64,000 nt of DNA from Pseudarthrobacter siccitolerans. Lineage in GTDB: Bacteria > Actinomycetota > Actinomycetes > Actinomycetales > Micrococcaceae. Positions 16,037 to 24,083 of this stretch are shown piece by piece (the first letter of the stretch is position 1; each line of letters starts with the position of its first letter). The stretch covers positions 54,087 to 118,086 of the forward strand of contig NZ_CAQI01000049.1 of assembly GCF_001046895.1 (NCBI RefSeq), written 5' to 3'. The translations under genes were made by a program, and so were the position numbers. The notes under the pieces are model-generated. The model was given only the letters and a program-made list of their open reading frames with translations. It had not been told where the DNA came from and searched no databases.

Positions 16037-16921
16037 TCAGGGAAGTGCGCCGGCGGGAACGTGCACAGCCGGCCTGATGATCCGCTGGTCCCCGGTGTAG
16101 ATGTTGAGGCTTGTTCCCCGGCTGAACCCGGCCAGTGTCATGCCGCTGGCTTCGGCGAGTTCCGCGGCAAGGCTTGAGGGCGCGCTGACGGCAGCCAGCA
16201 CGGGGATTCCGGCCAGTGCGGCTTTCTGCACCAGCTCGAAGGAGGCCCGGCCTGATACCTGCAGGACGGTCCCGCGCAGCGGGAGCAGACCTTCACGCAG
16301 GGCCCAGCCCACTACCTTGTCCACGGCGTTGTGGCGCCCCACATCCTCCCGGAGGCAGAGAAGGTCCGCACCGCCGTCGTTGATCTTGAACAGGCCGGCG
16401 GCGTGCACTCCCCCGGTGTCCTCAAAGACCCGTTGGGATTTCCGCAGCAGTCCCGGCAGCGATGCCAGGAGTTCGGCGTCGATGTTCAGGGGATCCTCGT
16501 CCAGGTCGTAGCGCGAGGACTTCCGCACCGACTCCACCGAGTCTGTCCCGCAAATGCCGCAGGAGCTGGACGTGTAGATGTGCCGCCCGATGGAGGGAAT
16601 GGTGACGTCCGGCCGCAACTGGACCTCCACCACGTTGAAGGTCTGCACACCGTTCTCGTCCTCGCCGGCGCAGAAGCGCAGCGACACCAGCTGCTCGGCG
16701 CTCCAGATGATGCCTTCCGACACGAGGAACCCGGCCACCAGGTCGAAGTCGTCGCCCGGAGTACGCATGGTCACCGAAAAGGACAGCTGTCCCAGCCGGA
16801 TCTCCAGCGGCTCCTCCACCGCCAGGACGTCCTCGCGGTGCCGCACCGGAAACTCGAGGGCCTTGGGCGACCCATCGAGGACGTACTTGTGCACCCTGCG
16901 GCGCTGGGTCACTCGGCCCAT
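16037..16921 (-). CDS. fdhD: formate dehydrogenase accessory sulfurtransferase FdhD
   Basis: A 294-residue protein that passes sulfur from a cysteine desulfurase to bis-MGD molybdenum cofactor before insertion into formate dehydrogenase. The key loop SSSCGICGTDSVESV (about residues 120-134) has the two conserved cysteines; RASFELVQKAALAGIPVLAAVSAPS and the ending with a cofactor-binding ARG/SLNIYTG are also conserved. I prefer ATG 16921, which has AGGGG five bases upstream, over GTG 16927. It lies 83 bases downstream of moeA in the same direction, as the last gene of a molybdenum-cofactor operon; the formate dehydrogenase itself is not in the window. Confidence 0.94.
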   Translation of the reverse strand: MGRVTQRRRVHKYVLDGSPKALEFPVRHREDVLAVEEPLEIRLGQLSFSVTMRTPGDDFDLVAGFLVSEGIIWSAEQLVSLRFCAGEDENGVQTFNVVEVQLRPDVTIPSIGRHIYTSSSCGICGTDSVESVRKSSRYDLDEDPLNIDAELLASLPGLLRKSQRVFEDTGGVHAAGLFKINDGGADLLCLREDVGRHNAVDKVVGWALREGLLPLRGTVLQVSGRASFELVQKAALAGIPVLAAVSAPSSLAAELAEASGMTLAGFSRGTSLNIYTGDQRIIRPAVHVPAGALP

Positions 16922-17003
16922 GGGCACCCCTGTGTGTTCATAGGTCCATCATGACAACTGCCGGAGCCGGATACCAGCCGGGACCAGCCTGGTTCGGCGA
17001 TTG

Positions 17004-18383
17004 TCAGCCAAGCAGCGCGCTCCAGTCCACCGGGCCGCTGGCTGCCGTTTTGGCGGCCGTCCGCCCGGGCCGGGCCGCGTTCCTCGGTTTCGCCTTTGAA
17101 CCCGGCGCCGCGGGTGCCGGTATGGGCGGCCCCCAGGGCAGCGCAAAGGCCGGCACCAGTTCCCCGAGCTGGACCCCGTGCGGCGGCACCACCATCACGC
17201 CGTCGGCGGAGGCGAGTCCCCGCATCATGCCGGGACCGGTGTGCTGGGCCGGTGAAGCCATGCCGTACAGGAGGCGGAACGGCATCAGGCGTGTACGCCC
17301 CGGATCAGGTTCGATGATGCTTCCGCAGGGCACCTCCTGAATGTCCGGGAGCCTGCCGTGGCCCAAGGCCGCGAGCAGCGGCGCCCCCACAGTGGACAGC
17401 GCCATCATCGCGGCGAGCGGATTCCCCGGCAGTCCAAGCACAAAGCGTCCGTCGGGCAGCTCGGCGAGGACTGCGGGGTGACCCGGCCGCATCGCGATTC
17501 CGTCAATGACCAGCCGGCCACCCAGTTCAGCCACCGCATCGCGTAGGTGGTCCGTGCCGGACCGCCCGGTGCCGCCGGTGGTGATCACGACGTCGGCTGG
17601 CAGGTCCGGCGCTCCGGGCGCCTCCGGAACCACGTCTTCGAGCGCGGCAAGCCACTCTTCGTAGGAGTCGCCGATCCGCTGCTGTCCGCCGGCGATTCCG
17701 CCCAGCATGGTCACCACAGCCGGCAATTGCGGACCGAAAGTGTCCCGCACCTGGCCGGGAACCGGGATGCCCTCGCCGATCACTTCGGAGCCGGTCAGCA
17801 GCAGCCGGACCACGGGTTTGCCCTGGACCGGCAGCTCGTCGTAGCCCGCGAGGGCGGCCAGGGCCAGGTGTGCGGGGTTAAGCTGCGCCCCCGCCTTCAC
17901 CAGGATGTCCCCTTCCAGGGCTTCCTCCCCGGCTTTCCGGATGTGCTGGCCGGTGCGTGGCTCACCGGGCCGGGCGCTGCCGCCGGTCATCAGGACGGGC
18001 AGCCCGTCCTCATCCTTGCCCAAGCCCGCGCTCTCGCTCCGAAGCACGCCTTTTCCACCGGGGGGAATGAGCCCGCCGGTCACAATGGGGCTTGCCTGGT
18101 GCGGGGCCAGCCGCGTGCCTGGTTCCACAAGGATCCACGGCCCGGTCCCGTTCACCGCCCAGCCGTCCATGGCCGAGGACGCGTAGTGCGGCATGTCCTG
18201 CAGTGCCACAACGTCCTGGTCCAGGATGCGGCCAAGGGCCAGGTGCAGTGGCACCGGCCCGGCGGGAATAGGCGTTGCCGCGTCGAAGGCCGCCTGCCGG
18301 GCTTCCTCCCACGTATGGGCTGCGTGCCGGGCCTTCTCCGGCGGGTCTGCTGAGCTCCGTTCTTTCCCGGGTTCTTCAGTCAT
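17004..18383 (-). CDS. moeA: molybdopterin molybdenumtransferase MoeA
   Basis: A 459-residue enzyme that inserts molybdate into adenylylated molybdopterin. N-terminal MoeA domains include DMPHYASSAMDGWAV; the central MoCF-biosynthesis fold has TGSEVIGEG, DVVITTGGTGRSGTDHLRDAV and MRPGHPAVLAEL; then the loop VLGLPGNPLAAMMAL. The C-terminal domain IV ends around residue 410 and is followed by an unusual low-complexity, Ala/Lys/Arg-rich tail of about 35 residues (PAAPGSKAKPRNAARPGRT). The ATG overlaps the stop of the DUF6457 gene (ATGA), so MoeA is translationally coupled to it. Confidence 0.95.
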   Translation of the reverse strand: MTEEPGKERSSADPPEKARHAAHTWEEARQAAFDAATPIPAGPVPLHLALGRILDQDVVALQDMPHYASSAMDGWAVNGTGPWILVEPGTRLAPHQASPIVTGGLIPPGGKGVLRSESAGLGKDEDGLPVLMTGGSARPGEPRTGQHIRKAGEEALEGDILVKAGAQLNPAHLALAALAGYDELPVQGKPVVRLLLTGSEVIGEGIPVPGQVRDTFGPQLPAVVTMLGGIAGGQQRIGDSYEEWLAALEDVVPEAPGAPDLPADVVITTGGTGRSGTDHLRDAVAELGGRLVIDGIAMRPGHPAVLAELPDGRFVLGLPGNPLAAMMALSTVGAPLLAALGHGRLPDIQEVPCGSIIEPDPGRTRLMPFRLLYGMASPAQHTGPGMMRGLASADGVMVVPPHGVQLGELVPAFALPWGPPIPAPAAPGSKAKPRNAARPGRTAAKTAASGPVDWSALLG

Positions 18384-18673
18384 TCCCCGGGAGCCCCGGC
18401 GGCTTCGGCATCGTAATCGGCAGCCAGGGAACGCGCCACGGCCAAGGCATCTTCCATCGGAGAAGCCTCCGTGTTTTTCCCGGAACCCGAAGCAAGGCCG
18501 GCGGCGTACCCGGCGATGAAGGTGGTGAGGGGCGCCGCAGGCCGCACTACGGAGTGGGCAGCAACCCCTGCGAGGGCAAGGATGGCATTGACGTCCACCT
18601 GGACGTCCTCAAGCTCATAGGCCTGGAGAAGCGACCTGCACCATTCCTCCAGCGTTTCATCCTGGCTTTTCAC
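18380..18673 (-). CDS. DUF6457 domain protein in the molybdenum-cofactor operon
   Basis: A 97-residue acidic, mostly helical protein (EEWCRSLLQAYELEDVQVDVNAILALAG...SVVRPAAPLTTFIAGYAAG). It matches the DUF6457 family of actinobacteria; function is unknown. It sits 15 bases after the mobA-like gene and overlaps moeA by four bases, an arrangement that argues strongly for a role in molybdenum-cofactor synthesis or molybdoenzyme maturation. No catalytic residues are apparent; a scaffold or chaperone role is possible. Confidence 0.83.
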   Translation of the reverse strand: MKSQDETLEEWCRSLLQAYELEDVQVDVNAILALAGVAAHSVVRPAAPLTTFIAGYAAGLASGSGKNTEASPMEDALAVARSLAADYDAEAAGAPGE

Positions 18674-18688
18674 TCTTTGCCTCCCAAT

Positions 18689-19336
18689 TCAACTGCTGCC
18701 GCGCCGGTCCTGGCGCACGTCCGGCTGCCCGGCGTCTACTCCTAATGCGGCGGCATCATCCCAGGTATCCACATCGTCTGTGGTACCGGCGGGGACGGTG
18801 ACAAGCTGCACGTCAAGACTAGCAAGGAGGGACCGCATGGAACCGTTGATTAGGGCCTCCCGTGAGGCCAGCTCCTGAACGGCCTTTTTTAACCCGTCCG
18901 TGCGGTAAAAACCCACCAGCATTTGGGCGGTCCCCTCTTCGGAACACGCCATCACTCCGTCTCCTTTGTTTCCACGTGCGGCAAGGGACTCCGCCAGTAC
19001 CTGCACGGCGCCGGCCGCCCGGGGCATATCGCAGGCCAGCACAAGGGTGAAGCCGCGTCCGCCGCCTGCCCGTCCCAGTGTTTCCAGCCCGGCAGCCACC
19101 GCAGCCGCCGGACCAGCGAACTCCGGCTCCTCGCGGCAGGCGAGGACGCCGGCAGGCAACGGCCCGGGATCCGGACCCACCACTGCTGTGAGGGACGCTG
19201 CGGAGCATGCCGCCAGCGAATGCTCCAACAGGGTGGCGCCGGCAACTACCAGCCCTTGCTTGGGTACTCCGTCCAGCCTGGACGACCGCCCGCCGGCAAG
19301 GATCAGGGCATCGAAGTCCAAACTGTTCTGCTCCAC
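18689..19336 (-). CDS. mobA: MobA-like molybdenum cofactor nucleotidyltransferase
   Basis: A 215-residue NTP_transf_3 fold protein. The nucleotide-binding signature ILAGGRSSRLDGVPKQGLVV is at about residues 12-31, and the metal-site LACDMPRA (about 109-116) follows. This pattern is that of MobA (adds GMP to Mo-molybdopterin) or the related MocA; context with moeA and fdhD, which serve bis-MGD enzymes, favours MobA. K26 of the signature is preceded by P and followed by Q as in MobA. The start is GTG at 19336 with GGGGGA just upstream. It is the first gene of the operon mobA-DUF6457-moeA-fdhD. Confidence 0.88.
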   Translation of the reverse strand: MEQNSLDFDALILAGGRSSRLDGVPKQGLVVAGATLLEHSLAACSAASLTAVVGPDPGPLPAGVLACREEPEFAGPAAAVAAGLETLGRAGGGRGFTLVLACDMPRAAGAVQVLAESLAARGNKGDGVMACSEEGTAQMLVGFYRTDGLKKAVQELASREALINGSMRSLLASLDVQLVTVPAGTTDDVDTWDDAAALGVDAGQPDVRQDRRGSS

Positions 19337-19377
19337 TCCCCCAGCCTACTGGGGAGCAGAGCAACCGGACCCGCCGG

Positions 19378-19878
19378 TCAGGCAGCGCGCTCCGGCAGCA
19401 GGAACGGATCCCACGCAGGTGTGGGCTTCTCGAGTTCCTTGATCTGCCAGATGGCGCCACGCGGAGGTTCGGGCACGAAGCGCAGCTTCCAGCCCATCTC
19501 CGCCGGGGTGTGATCACCCTTCGCGTTGTTGCAGCGAAGGCACGCAGCCACGAGATTCTCCCATGAATCCGCGCCGCCGCGGGACTTGGGGTGGACATGG
19601 TCGATGGTGTGGGCGGCTTTTCCGCAGTAGGCGCATTTGTGCCCGTCGCGTCGGAGCACGCCGCGTCTGCTCACAGCCGTTGACTGGTTGTATCTGGGGC
19701 GGATGTAGCGGTTCAGGAGAATCACGGACGGGCGGCCCAGTATCTCCTGGGGACCCACTACGGGATCGTCCCCTTCGGCCACGACGCTCGCCTTGTTCGT
19801 CAGCACAAGCACCAGCGCCCGGCGGAAAGAAATAACCGCCAGCGGTTCATATCCAGCATTCAGAACGAGAGTGCGCAT
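19378..19878 (-). CDS. HNH endonuclease
   Basis: A 166-residue protein typical of actinobacterial stand-alone HNH proteins. An N-terminal beta-rich half (MRTLVLNAGYEPLAVISFRRALVLVL) precedes the HNH core with C-x2-C (KCAYCGK), HTIDHVHPKSRGG and NLVAACLRCNNAKGD. The catalytic His is in the IDHVHP segment and the CxxC pairs form a zinc knuckle. Such chromosomal HNH proteins have no defined role; nicking endonuclease in repair is likely. It ends 41 bases before the start of the mobA-like gene. Confidence 0.93.
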   Translation of the reverse strand: MRTLVLNAGYEPLAVISFRRALVLVLTNKASVVAEGDDPVVGPQEILGRPSVILLNRYIRPRYNQSTAVSRRGVLRRDGHKCAYCGKAAHTIDHVHPKSRGGADSWENLVAACLRCNNAKGDHTPAEMGWKLRFVPEPPRGAIWQIKELEKPTPAWDPFLLPERAA

Positions 19879-20054
19879 GCACGTACCTCTTCACGGCCGC
19901 ACCCGTCAGGGGCACGAGGGCCGGCTGCCCTCGGCATGTCCGGGCTATGGATCGACACCACAAGAGTAAACAAAGAAGTGCGCTATCAGCTAATGCCGGG
20001 ACCGGACCCGCCGTATCCGCTTCCACGCGAAGCCCCGCCGCGCCCGATTAAACG

Positions 20055-20088
20055 AAGACAACCCCTGCCGCAAGGCAGGGGTTGTCTT
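20055..20088. terminator. intrinsic terminator after the 20128-20892 gene
   Basis: A perfect 15-base inverted repeat (20055-20069 with 20074-20088) around the tetraloop GCAA. On the minus strand it is followed by TTCGTTTAAT, a weak T-rich tail. It lies 40 bases beyond the stop of the NlpC/P60 gene and before the divergent promoter region of the HNH gene. Confidence 0.85.
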
Positions 20089-20127
20089 GGCGATCCTGGT
20101 CAGCCCGCTATCAGCGGGCCGGAGGTA

Positions 20128-20892
20128 TCAGTTGACGCGGATGAAGACCGGTCCGGAGCCAACGTTGGCACTGAACACAACGGTCTGGTTGCCGTTGTAG
20201 CCACCGTGCACCGCCTGGCCGTTTCCGGCGTAGACAGCGATGTGGGCCATGCCGGCCCCACCATCGGCGTAGTAGATCAGGTCGCCGGGCTGCGCTTCGG
20301 CGGCGCTCACGGTGCGGCCGAGGGACAGGTAGCCGGCGGGCCAGTCGTGGAAGTTGATTCCGACGGCGGCCAGGGAGTTGGTGACCAGCATGGTGCAGTC
20401 CTGCATCACGCCAAGCTGCGCGTAGGCAGCGGAGAGGATGGCGGCACCCTTACCGGATGCGGAAGCTGCCGGGGCGGCGGGAGCTGCGGCCGGAGCCGAA
20501 GCGGTCACCTTGGCGGCAAGAACCGGCTGGGCGGCCGGGGCGGCTGCTTCCTGGACCTCGACCTCGGGTTCCGGGGCTTCCACAACGGGAGCCGGAGTGG
20601 TGGTCACTGCCGGCTTCTCGAAGGAAATGGCAATGGTGGACGCAGCCGAAATCGGGGCCTCAACCGTTGATTCAACTTCCAGGTTGGAGGCAGGAGCGGA
20701 GTCACGCTGGACATTGGTGTCTGCAGCGTTGGCTGCCAGGCCGCTGGTCAGGACCAGGCCGGAAGCGGCAGCGATCACCGCTGCCTGGCGGCCGACGCCG
20801 CCGGCGTTGTCGCCAACAGCCTTGGCAATGATGGCGAACGAATTGGTCTTGGTGACCTCGGCACGATGCCGTGCGGTTGCACGAGTAGTCAT
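20128..20892 (-). CDS. secreted NlpC/P60-type peptidoglycan hydrolase
   Basis: A 254-residue exported protein. Residues 1-60 carry a long N-region of the type RATARHRAEVTKTNSFAIIAK followed by a hydrophobic stretch AAVIAAASGLVLTSGLAANA (signal peptide, cleavage near ANA). A Pro/Ala/Glu linker with repeated AP/EV motifs (about 75-135) precedes a C-terminal NlpC/P60 (CHAP-like) domain: ...QDCTMLVTNSLAAVGI (catalytic Cys), QPGDLIYYADGGAGMAHIAVYAGNG (His). The catalytic Cys is followed by T rather than S, a minor variant. The start is ATG 20892, with AGAGAGAA seven bases upstream; the longer frame to 21021 is untranslated leader. It lies immediately after a paralogue. Confidence 0.88.
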   Translation of the reverse strand: MTTRATARHRAEVTKTNSFAIIAKAVGDNAGGVGRQAAVIAAASGLVLTSGLAANAADTNVQRDSAPASNLEVESTVEAPISAASTIAISFEKPAVTTTPAPVVEAPEPEVEVQEAAAPAAQPVLAAKVTASAPAAAPAAPAASASGKGAAILSAAYAQLGVMQDCTMLVTNSLAAVGINFHDWPAGYLSLGRTVSAAEAQPGDLIYYADGGAGMAHIAVYAGNGQAVHGGYNGNQTVVFSANVGSGPVFIRVN

Positions 20893-21053
20893 CAGTTCTC
20901 TCTTTCGTTTTCCCCTGTCACCTCGTAGGCAGACAGGGGGGTTTGGACGTGCCGGCATCTTGGGGGTACGCCGGCACGCCCCGAACGGGGATGTGTGATT
21001 TAGCGAAAAGCTTGTGGGCAAAGAAAAAGCCCTTGGACCCGGAGGTCGAAGAA
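20893..21053 (-). promoter_or_regulatory. structured leader between the two NlpC/P60 genes
   Basis: On the minus strand this 161-base gap has a 9-base perfect hairpin (20948-20978) and a second inverted repeat with arms CCCCTGTC/GACAGGGG around a 12-base loop, near 20915-20940. Neither is followed by a T-run. It does not contain the conserved c-di-AMP riboswitch blocks seen before the two neighbours. Confidence 0.45.
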
Positions 21054-21809
21054 CTAGTTCATAGTGAAGAACGCGGAGGAGCCGGTAGCGGCAACCGCGT
21101 GCAGCAGCGTTCCCTGGGAGGGGTTCAGGGCGCTGATCATCATGCCGTTGCCGACGTAGATGCCAACGTGCGCGCCGCCGTTCTGCATAACAAGGTCACC
21201 CGGCTGCGGGGTGGAAGTCGGCTTCATGGCAGTCCAGGCGTTGGTGCGCGGGATGCTGATGCCGGCCTGCGCGTAGACCCACTGGGTGAAGCCGGAGCAG
21301 TCCCAGCCGGTGACGGGGCTGGTGCCGCCCCATACGTACGAACGGCCGATGCCGGTGTAGGCAATGGCAGCAATGCCCGAGGTGGAGGCAGCGGATACGG
21401 TTTCGGCCAGCTTCTCCGTGGCGGATGCAGCAGTTCCGGCGGCAGCGGTTCCGGTGGCAGCGGTTCGATCAGCTGAATCCGTGGACTGGGTACGTACGGT
21501 CTGCACCTTGGGAGCGGCAGTGGTCTTGACCACAGGGCGCTCAAAGGAGACGGTGGCCGTGGGTGCTGCAGTAACGGCAAGGGCGCTTTGCGCTGACCCG
21601 GATTCGGTGGAGGCAGACACCCCGGCGGTGGTGTCTGCGGCGGTGGCAGGCAGGCCCATGCTCAGGATCAGGCCCGAGGCAGCTGCGATAACGGCAGCCT
21701 GGCGACCAACTGTCCCGGCATTGGCACTAACAGCCTTGGACACAGTGTCCAGGGGGTTGGTACGAACCGTTTGCGCACGGTGGCGCGCAGAATTATGGCG
21801 TGAAGACAC
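21054..21809 (-). CDS. secreted NlpC/P60 peptidoglycan endopeptidase
   Basis: A 251-residue exported protein. Like its neighbours it has a long basic N-region (HNSARHRAQTVRTNPLDTV) and signal core AAVIAAASGLILSMGLPATA. A Thr/Ala-rich linker follows, then the NlpC/P60 domain from about residue 140: YVWGGTSPVTGWDCSGFTQWVY (catalytic Cys), QPGDLVMQNGGAHVGIYVGNG (His), which cleaves D-Glu-diaminopimelate or similar stem-peptide bonds. The start is GTG 21809 with GGGAGAGG eight bases upstream; the extra N-terminal residues read in the longer frame come from riboswitch RNA. Transcribed behind a c-di-AMP riboswitch. Confidence 0.92.
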   Translation of the reverse strand: MSSRHNSARHRAQTVRTNPLDTVSKAVSANAGTVGRQAAVIAAASGLILSMGLPATAADTTAGVSASTESGSAQSALAVTAAPTATVSFERPVVKTTAAPKVQTVRTQSTDSADRTAATGTAAAGTAASATEKLAETVSAASTSGIAAIAYTGIGRSYVWGGTSPVTGWDCSGFTQWVYAQAGISIPRTNAWTAMKPTSTPQPGDLVMQNGGAHVGIYVGNGMMISALNPSQGTLLHAVAATGSSAFFTMN

Positions 21810-21819
21810 GAAGGTAGCC

Positions 21820-22005
21820 TCTCCCAATGCCTGCGAGGTGAGCTGTCGGATTCGGATGGGAGTCACCCGGCCGCGCTGCTTCCAAGGAAGCTTTGCGACT
21901 TAACCCCAAGGCCCTTCCAGTTGGAAAGGCCAAAATTGGTTCCCCCGCCCCTGCCAGACGATGTCATGCGAACGGACCTTGAGCGGTGGCAGAGCTAGGC
22001 AATCC
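21820..22005 (-). promoter_or_regulatory. c-di-AMP riboswitch (ydaO/yuaA type) before NlpC/P60 gene
   Basis: On the minus strand the conserved blocks appear in order: AGCTCTGCCACC, GGCAGGGGCGGGGGAACC, TTGGGGTTAAGTC, GGGTGACTCCCATCCGAA and ATCCGACAGCTCACCTCGCA, ending at the ribosome binding site of the NlpC/P60 gene. This is the actinobacterial ydaO architecture known to sit before cell-wall hydrolases; c-di-AMP normally turns expression off. Confidence 0.88.
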
Positions 22006-22013
22006 GCACAAGA

Positions 22014-22038
22014 GCGTCAACTTCGGAAAAGTTGACGC
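22014..22038. terminator. hairpin downstream of M23 gene (possible terminator)
   Basis: Perfect 10-base inverted repeat GCGTCAACTT/AAGTTGACGC with a five-base loop, 85 bases beyond the M23 stop and just upstream of the next riboswitch. On the minus strand a short TCTTGT follows. It may end the M23 transcript, or act together with the TTGACG inside it as part of the next promoter. Confidence 0.45.
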
Positions 22039-22123
22039 GAGTTAGACGGTACAGCAGTTTTGAGTGAATGTCACATTCAGATCACGACGAGTCACGTTCA
22101 TCTGAGAGTTGACCGTCACTTGA

Positions 22124-22945
22124 CTAGAGCCAGCCAGTGGGGTCAACCACTTCGCCGTTAACCTGCACCTCAAAGTGCAGGTGGCAGCCGGTGGAAGCTC
22201 CCGTAGTGCCGCTGAGTGCGACAACTTCGCCGCGGGACACGGTCTGCCCCTCCTTCACGCTGAAGGACGACAGGTGGTTATAGGTGGTTTCCAGGCCGTT
22301 TCCGTGGTCGATCACCACGCGGTTCCCGCCGCCGTACTGGTGCCAGCCCACAAAGGTCACGGTTCCGGTAGCAGCTGCCACCACGGACGTGCCGCACTGG
22401 GCCACGTAGTCCTGGCCGCGGTGGAAATCGCCGGAGCCCCCTGTGATGGGACTCACGCGGTAGCCGAACGGTGATGCGGTGGACATCACAGCCAGGGGGG
22501 CGCCAAGGCTGCCGGCCGAGGCGGCGCGGCTGATGGCGCCTGCAGACTGGGCGCTGAGCAGCTGCTTCAGCTTGCCGTCCGGGTCAGCCTGAGTGACCAC
22601 GGCGGAGCGGCTGAAGTCGATCTGGGCTCCCGCTTCGGCGGAAACCTGGGGCTGCGGGGTCACGGCGGAAGCAGCAACCGGCGCAATGCCTGCGGCATCG
22701 GTGGCCATCACGGGGCTGGTGGCGGGCACTGTCACGGTGAGGACCAGGCCGGTGGCAGCAAGGGCGATGCCGGCTTTTTGGCCGATCCCGCTGGCCGAGG
22801 CGAACTCGGTGATCTGGCGGAGGGGTCCGCGGCGACGGCGGGCATCACGGTGGAGGTCGCGGGGGCGCTCCGAGGTGATGACTTCGACAACGCGCGGCGT
22901 CGAAGCAGGGCTCGCCGCCCGGCGGCGGCCCCTGGAATTCTGCAT
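22124..22945 (-). CDS. secreted M23 (lysostaphin-type) metallopeptidase
   Basis: A 273-residue exported peptidoglycan endopeptidase. The N-terminus (MQNSRGRRRAASP...) is long and basic and is followed by the signal core GIALAATGLVLTVTVPATSP. The M23 domain occupies about 165-273, with HRGQDYVAQCGTSV (first Zn ligands H and D), VIDHGNGLETTYNHLSS and CHLHFEVQVNGEVVDP (HxH Zn ligands). It cleaves cross-links or stem-peptide bonds. The start ATG 22945 lies 11 bases from GAGAGGA; the longer N-terminus in the same frame is riboswitch sequence. It is the promoter-proximal member of a set of three hydrolases and has its own c-di-AMP riboswitch. Confidence 0.93.
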   Translation of the reverse strand: MQNSRGRRRAASPASTPRVVEVITSERPRDLHRDARRRRGPLRQITEFASASGIGQKAGIALAATGLVLTVTVPATSPVMATDAAGIAPVAASAVTPQPQVSAEAGAQIDFSRSAVVTQADPDGKLKQLLSAQSAGAISRAASAGSLGAPLAVMSTASPFGYRVSPITGGSGDFHRGQDYVAQCGTSVVAAATGTVTFVGWHQYGGGNRVVIDHGNGLETTYNHLSSFSVKEGQTVSRGEVVALSGTTGASTGCHLHFEVQVNGEVVDPTGWL

Positions 22946-22964
22946 GGTCAAGAAGGGTCCTCTC

Positions 22965-23190
22965 TGGAAAGCCTGCGAAGTTAGCTGTCGGATTCGGGTC
23001 AGAGAGTTCAAAGACCCGGTCCGCCGTAAGCAAGCTTCGGCACAGAGATATCCCGGTAAGGATCCTTCGCTGGAAGAGGCTTGCTGCTGACGGACTTCAC
23101 CCCAAGGCAGTCCCCCGCTGCCGGTTGTGGTTCCCCCGCCTCTGCCAGTTACGACTCGTGCTCCCGATCCGCTGGCAGAGCTCGGCTCCA
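22965..23190 (-). promoter_or_regulatory. c-di-AMP riboswitch (ydaO/yuaA type) before M23 gene
   Basis: Minus-strand conserved blocks, in order: GAGCTCTGCCAGCGG, CTGGCAGAGGCGGGGGAACC, TTGGGGTGAAGTCCGTCAGC, a variable arm, then GACCCGAATCCGACAGCTAA and CTTCGCAGGC just before the M23 ribosome binding site. It is the same architecture as at 21820-22005 with a longer variable arm. Confidence 0.92.
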
Positions 23191-23230
23191 GATCAGGTAA
23201 CGCTTTAATATCAACGCTTGGTTCAACTAT

Positions 23231-23246
23231 AGGGGCTTAAGCCCCT
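23231..23246. terminator. short palindrome downstream of dtxR-like gene
   Basis: AGGGGCTTAAGCCCCT is a perfect 16-base palindrome 56 bases past the stop of the DtxR-family gene and upstream of the M23 promoter region. It could be a weak terminator or a binding site; there is no proper T-run. Confidence 0.35.
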
Positions 23247-23301
23247 TAGTAACAATTCCGTTATCTTTGCCTAAACGGCCCTCTATCGGGTAGCCCGCGC
23301 G

Positions 23302-24009
23302 TTAGACCGCAGGCTGGCTGATCGCGACAAACACGTGCGCGGCCACCTCGGGCGGCAGTTCCAGCGCCCCTTCAATGCCTGGAACCCGCACCGAAATGTA
23401 ATCGCCCACGCGTTCCAGCGAGACGGCGGCGCCCGGACGGATACCGCCCTCATCGAGCTGGGACAGCAGCTCCGGCTCTACCTGGATGGGCTCGGCGAGC
23501 CGGCTCACCGTCACCTGCGATGCGGGCCCGTATGACTTCATTGCTTCGAGGAGGCTGATGGCCCCGTCGGCGAAACCGGGCGACGGCGCGCCCCCAAGGG
23601 CTGCCAGACCGGGAATTGGATTCCCGTAGGGAGATTCCGTGGGGTGGTTGAGCATCTCGTAGATCCGCCGCTCCACCCGCTCGCTCATCACATGCTCCCA
23701 GCGGCAGGCCTCGTCATGGACATAAGCCCAGTCCAGGCCGATCACGTCGGCGAGCAGCCGCTCGGCCAGGCGGTGCTTGCGCATGACCTCGGTGGCGCGC
23801 TTCCGTCCGGTCTCAGTGAGCTCCAGGTGCCGGTCGCCGGAGACAACCACCAGGCCGTCGCGCTCCATCCTTCCGATGGTCTGTGAAACAGTGGGCCCGG
23901 AGTGCCGGAGCCGCTCTGCGATGCGCGCACGAAGAGCAACGATGTTCTCTTCCTCAAGCTCCAGAATGGTCCGAAGGTACATTTCCGTAGTGTCGATCAG
24001 ATCCGTCAT
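23302..24009 (-). CDS. DtxR/IdeR-family metal-dependent transcriptional repressor
   Basis: A 235-residue regulator. The N-terminal winged helix (about 1-62) has SGPTVSQTIGRMERDGLVVV; the dimerisation and metal-binding domain (65-140) has HRLAERLLADVIGLDWAYVHDEACRWEHVMS with the Cys and His/Glu ligands at the positions of the ancillary and primary sites (M10, C102, E105, H106 type); the C-terminal SH3-like FeoA-type domain spans about 155-232. This layout is that of iron-sensing DtxR/IdeR rather than the shorter MntR. It stands alone; an iron-box-like sequence near 24084-24102 may give autoregulation. An operator-like sequence also precedes the siderophore-interacting protein gene at 42758. 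Confidence 0.93.
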   Translation of the reverse strand: MTDLIDTTEMYLRTILELEEENIVALRARIAERLRHSGPTVSQTIGRMERDGLVVVSGDRHLELTETGRKRATEVMRKHRLAERLLADVIGLDWAYVHDEACRWEHVMSERVERRIYEMLNHPTESPYGNPIPGLAALGGAPSPGFADGAISLLEAMKSYGPASQVTVSRLAEPIQVEPELLSQLDEGGIRPGAAVSLERVGDYISVRVPGIEGALELPPEVAAHVFVAISQPAV

Positions 24010-24083
24010 CCAGCTCAGCTCCTCGAGCGCAGTACCTTGCGTTGTCCCACCGTATCGCCTTCACTGCGACGTAGTCCGTGGAA

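Noticed and set aside
20128..21021. Longer N-termini in the three hydrolase frames, first read as extended signal peptides
   Set aside because: In two genes the extra residues are translated from conserved riboswitch RNA, and in the third from untranslated leader; internal starts have good ribosome binding sites.
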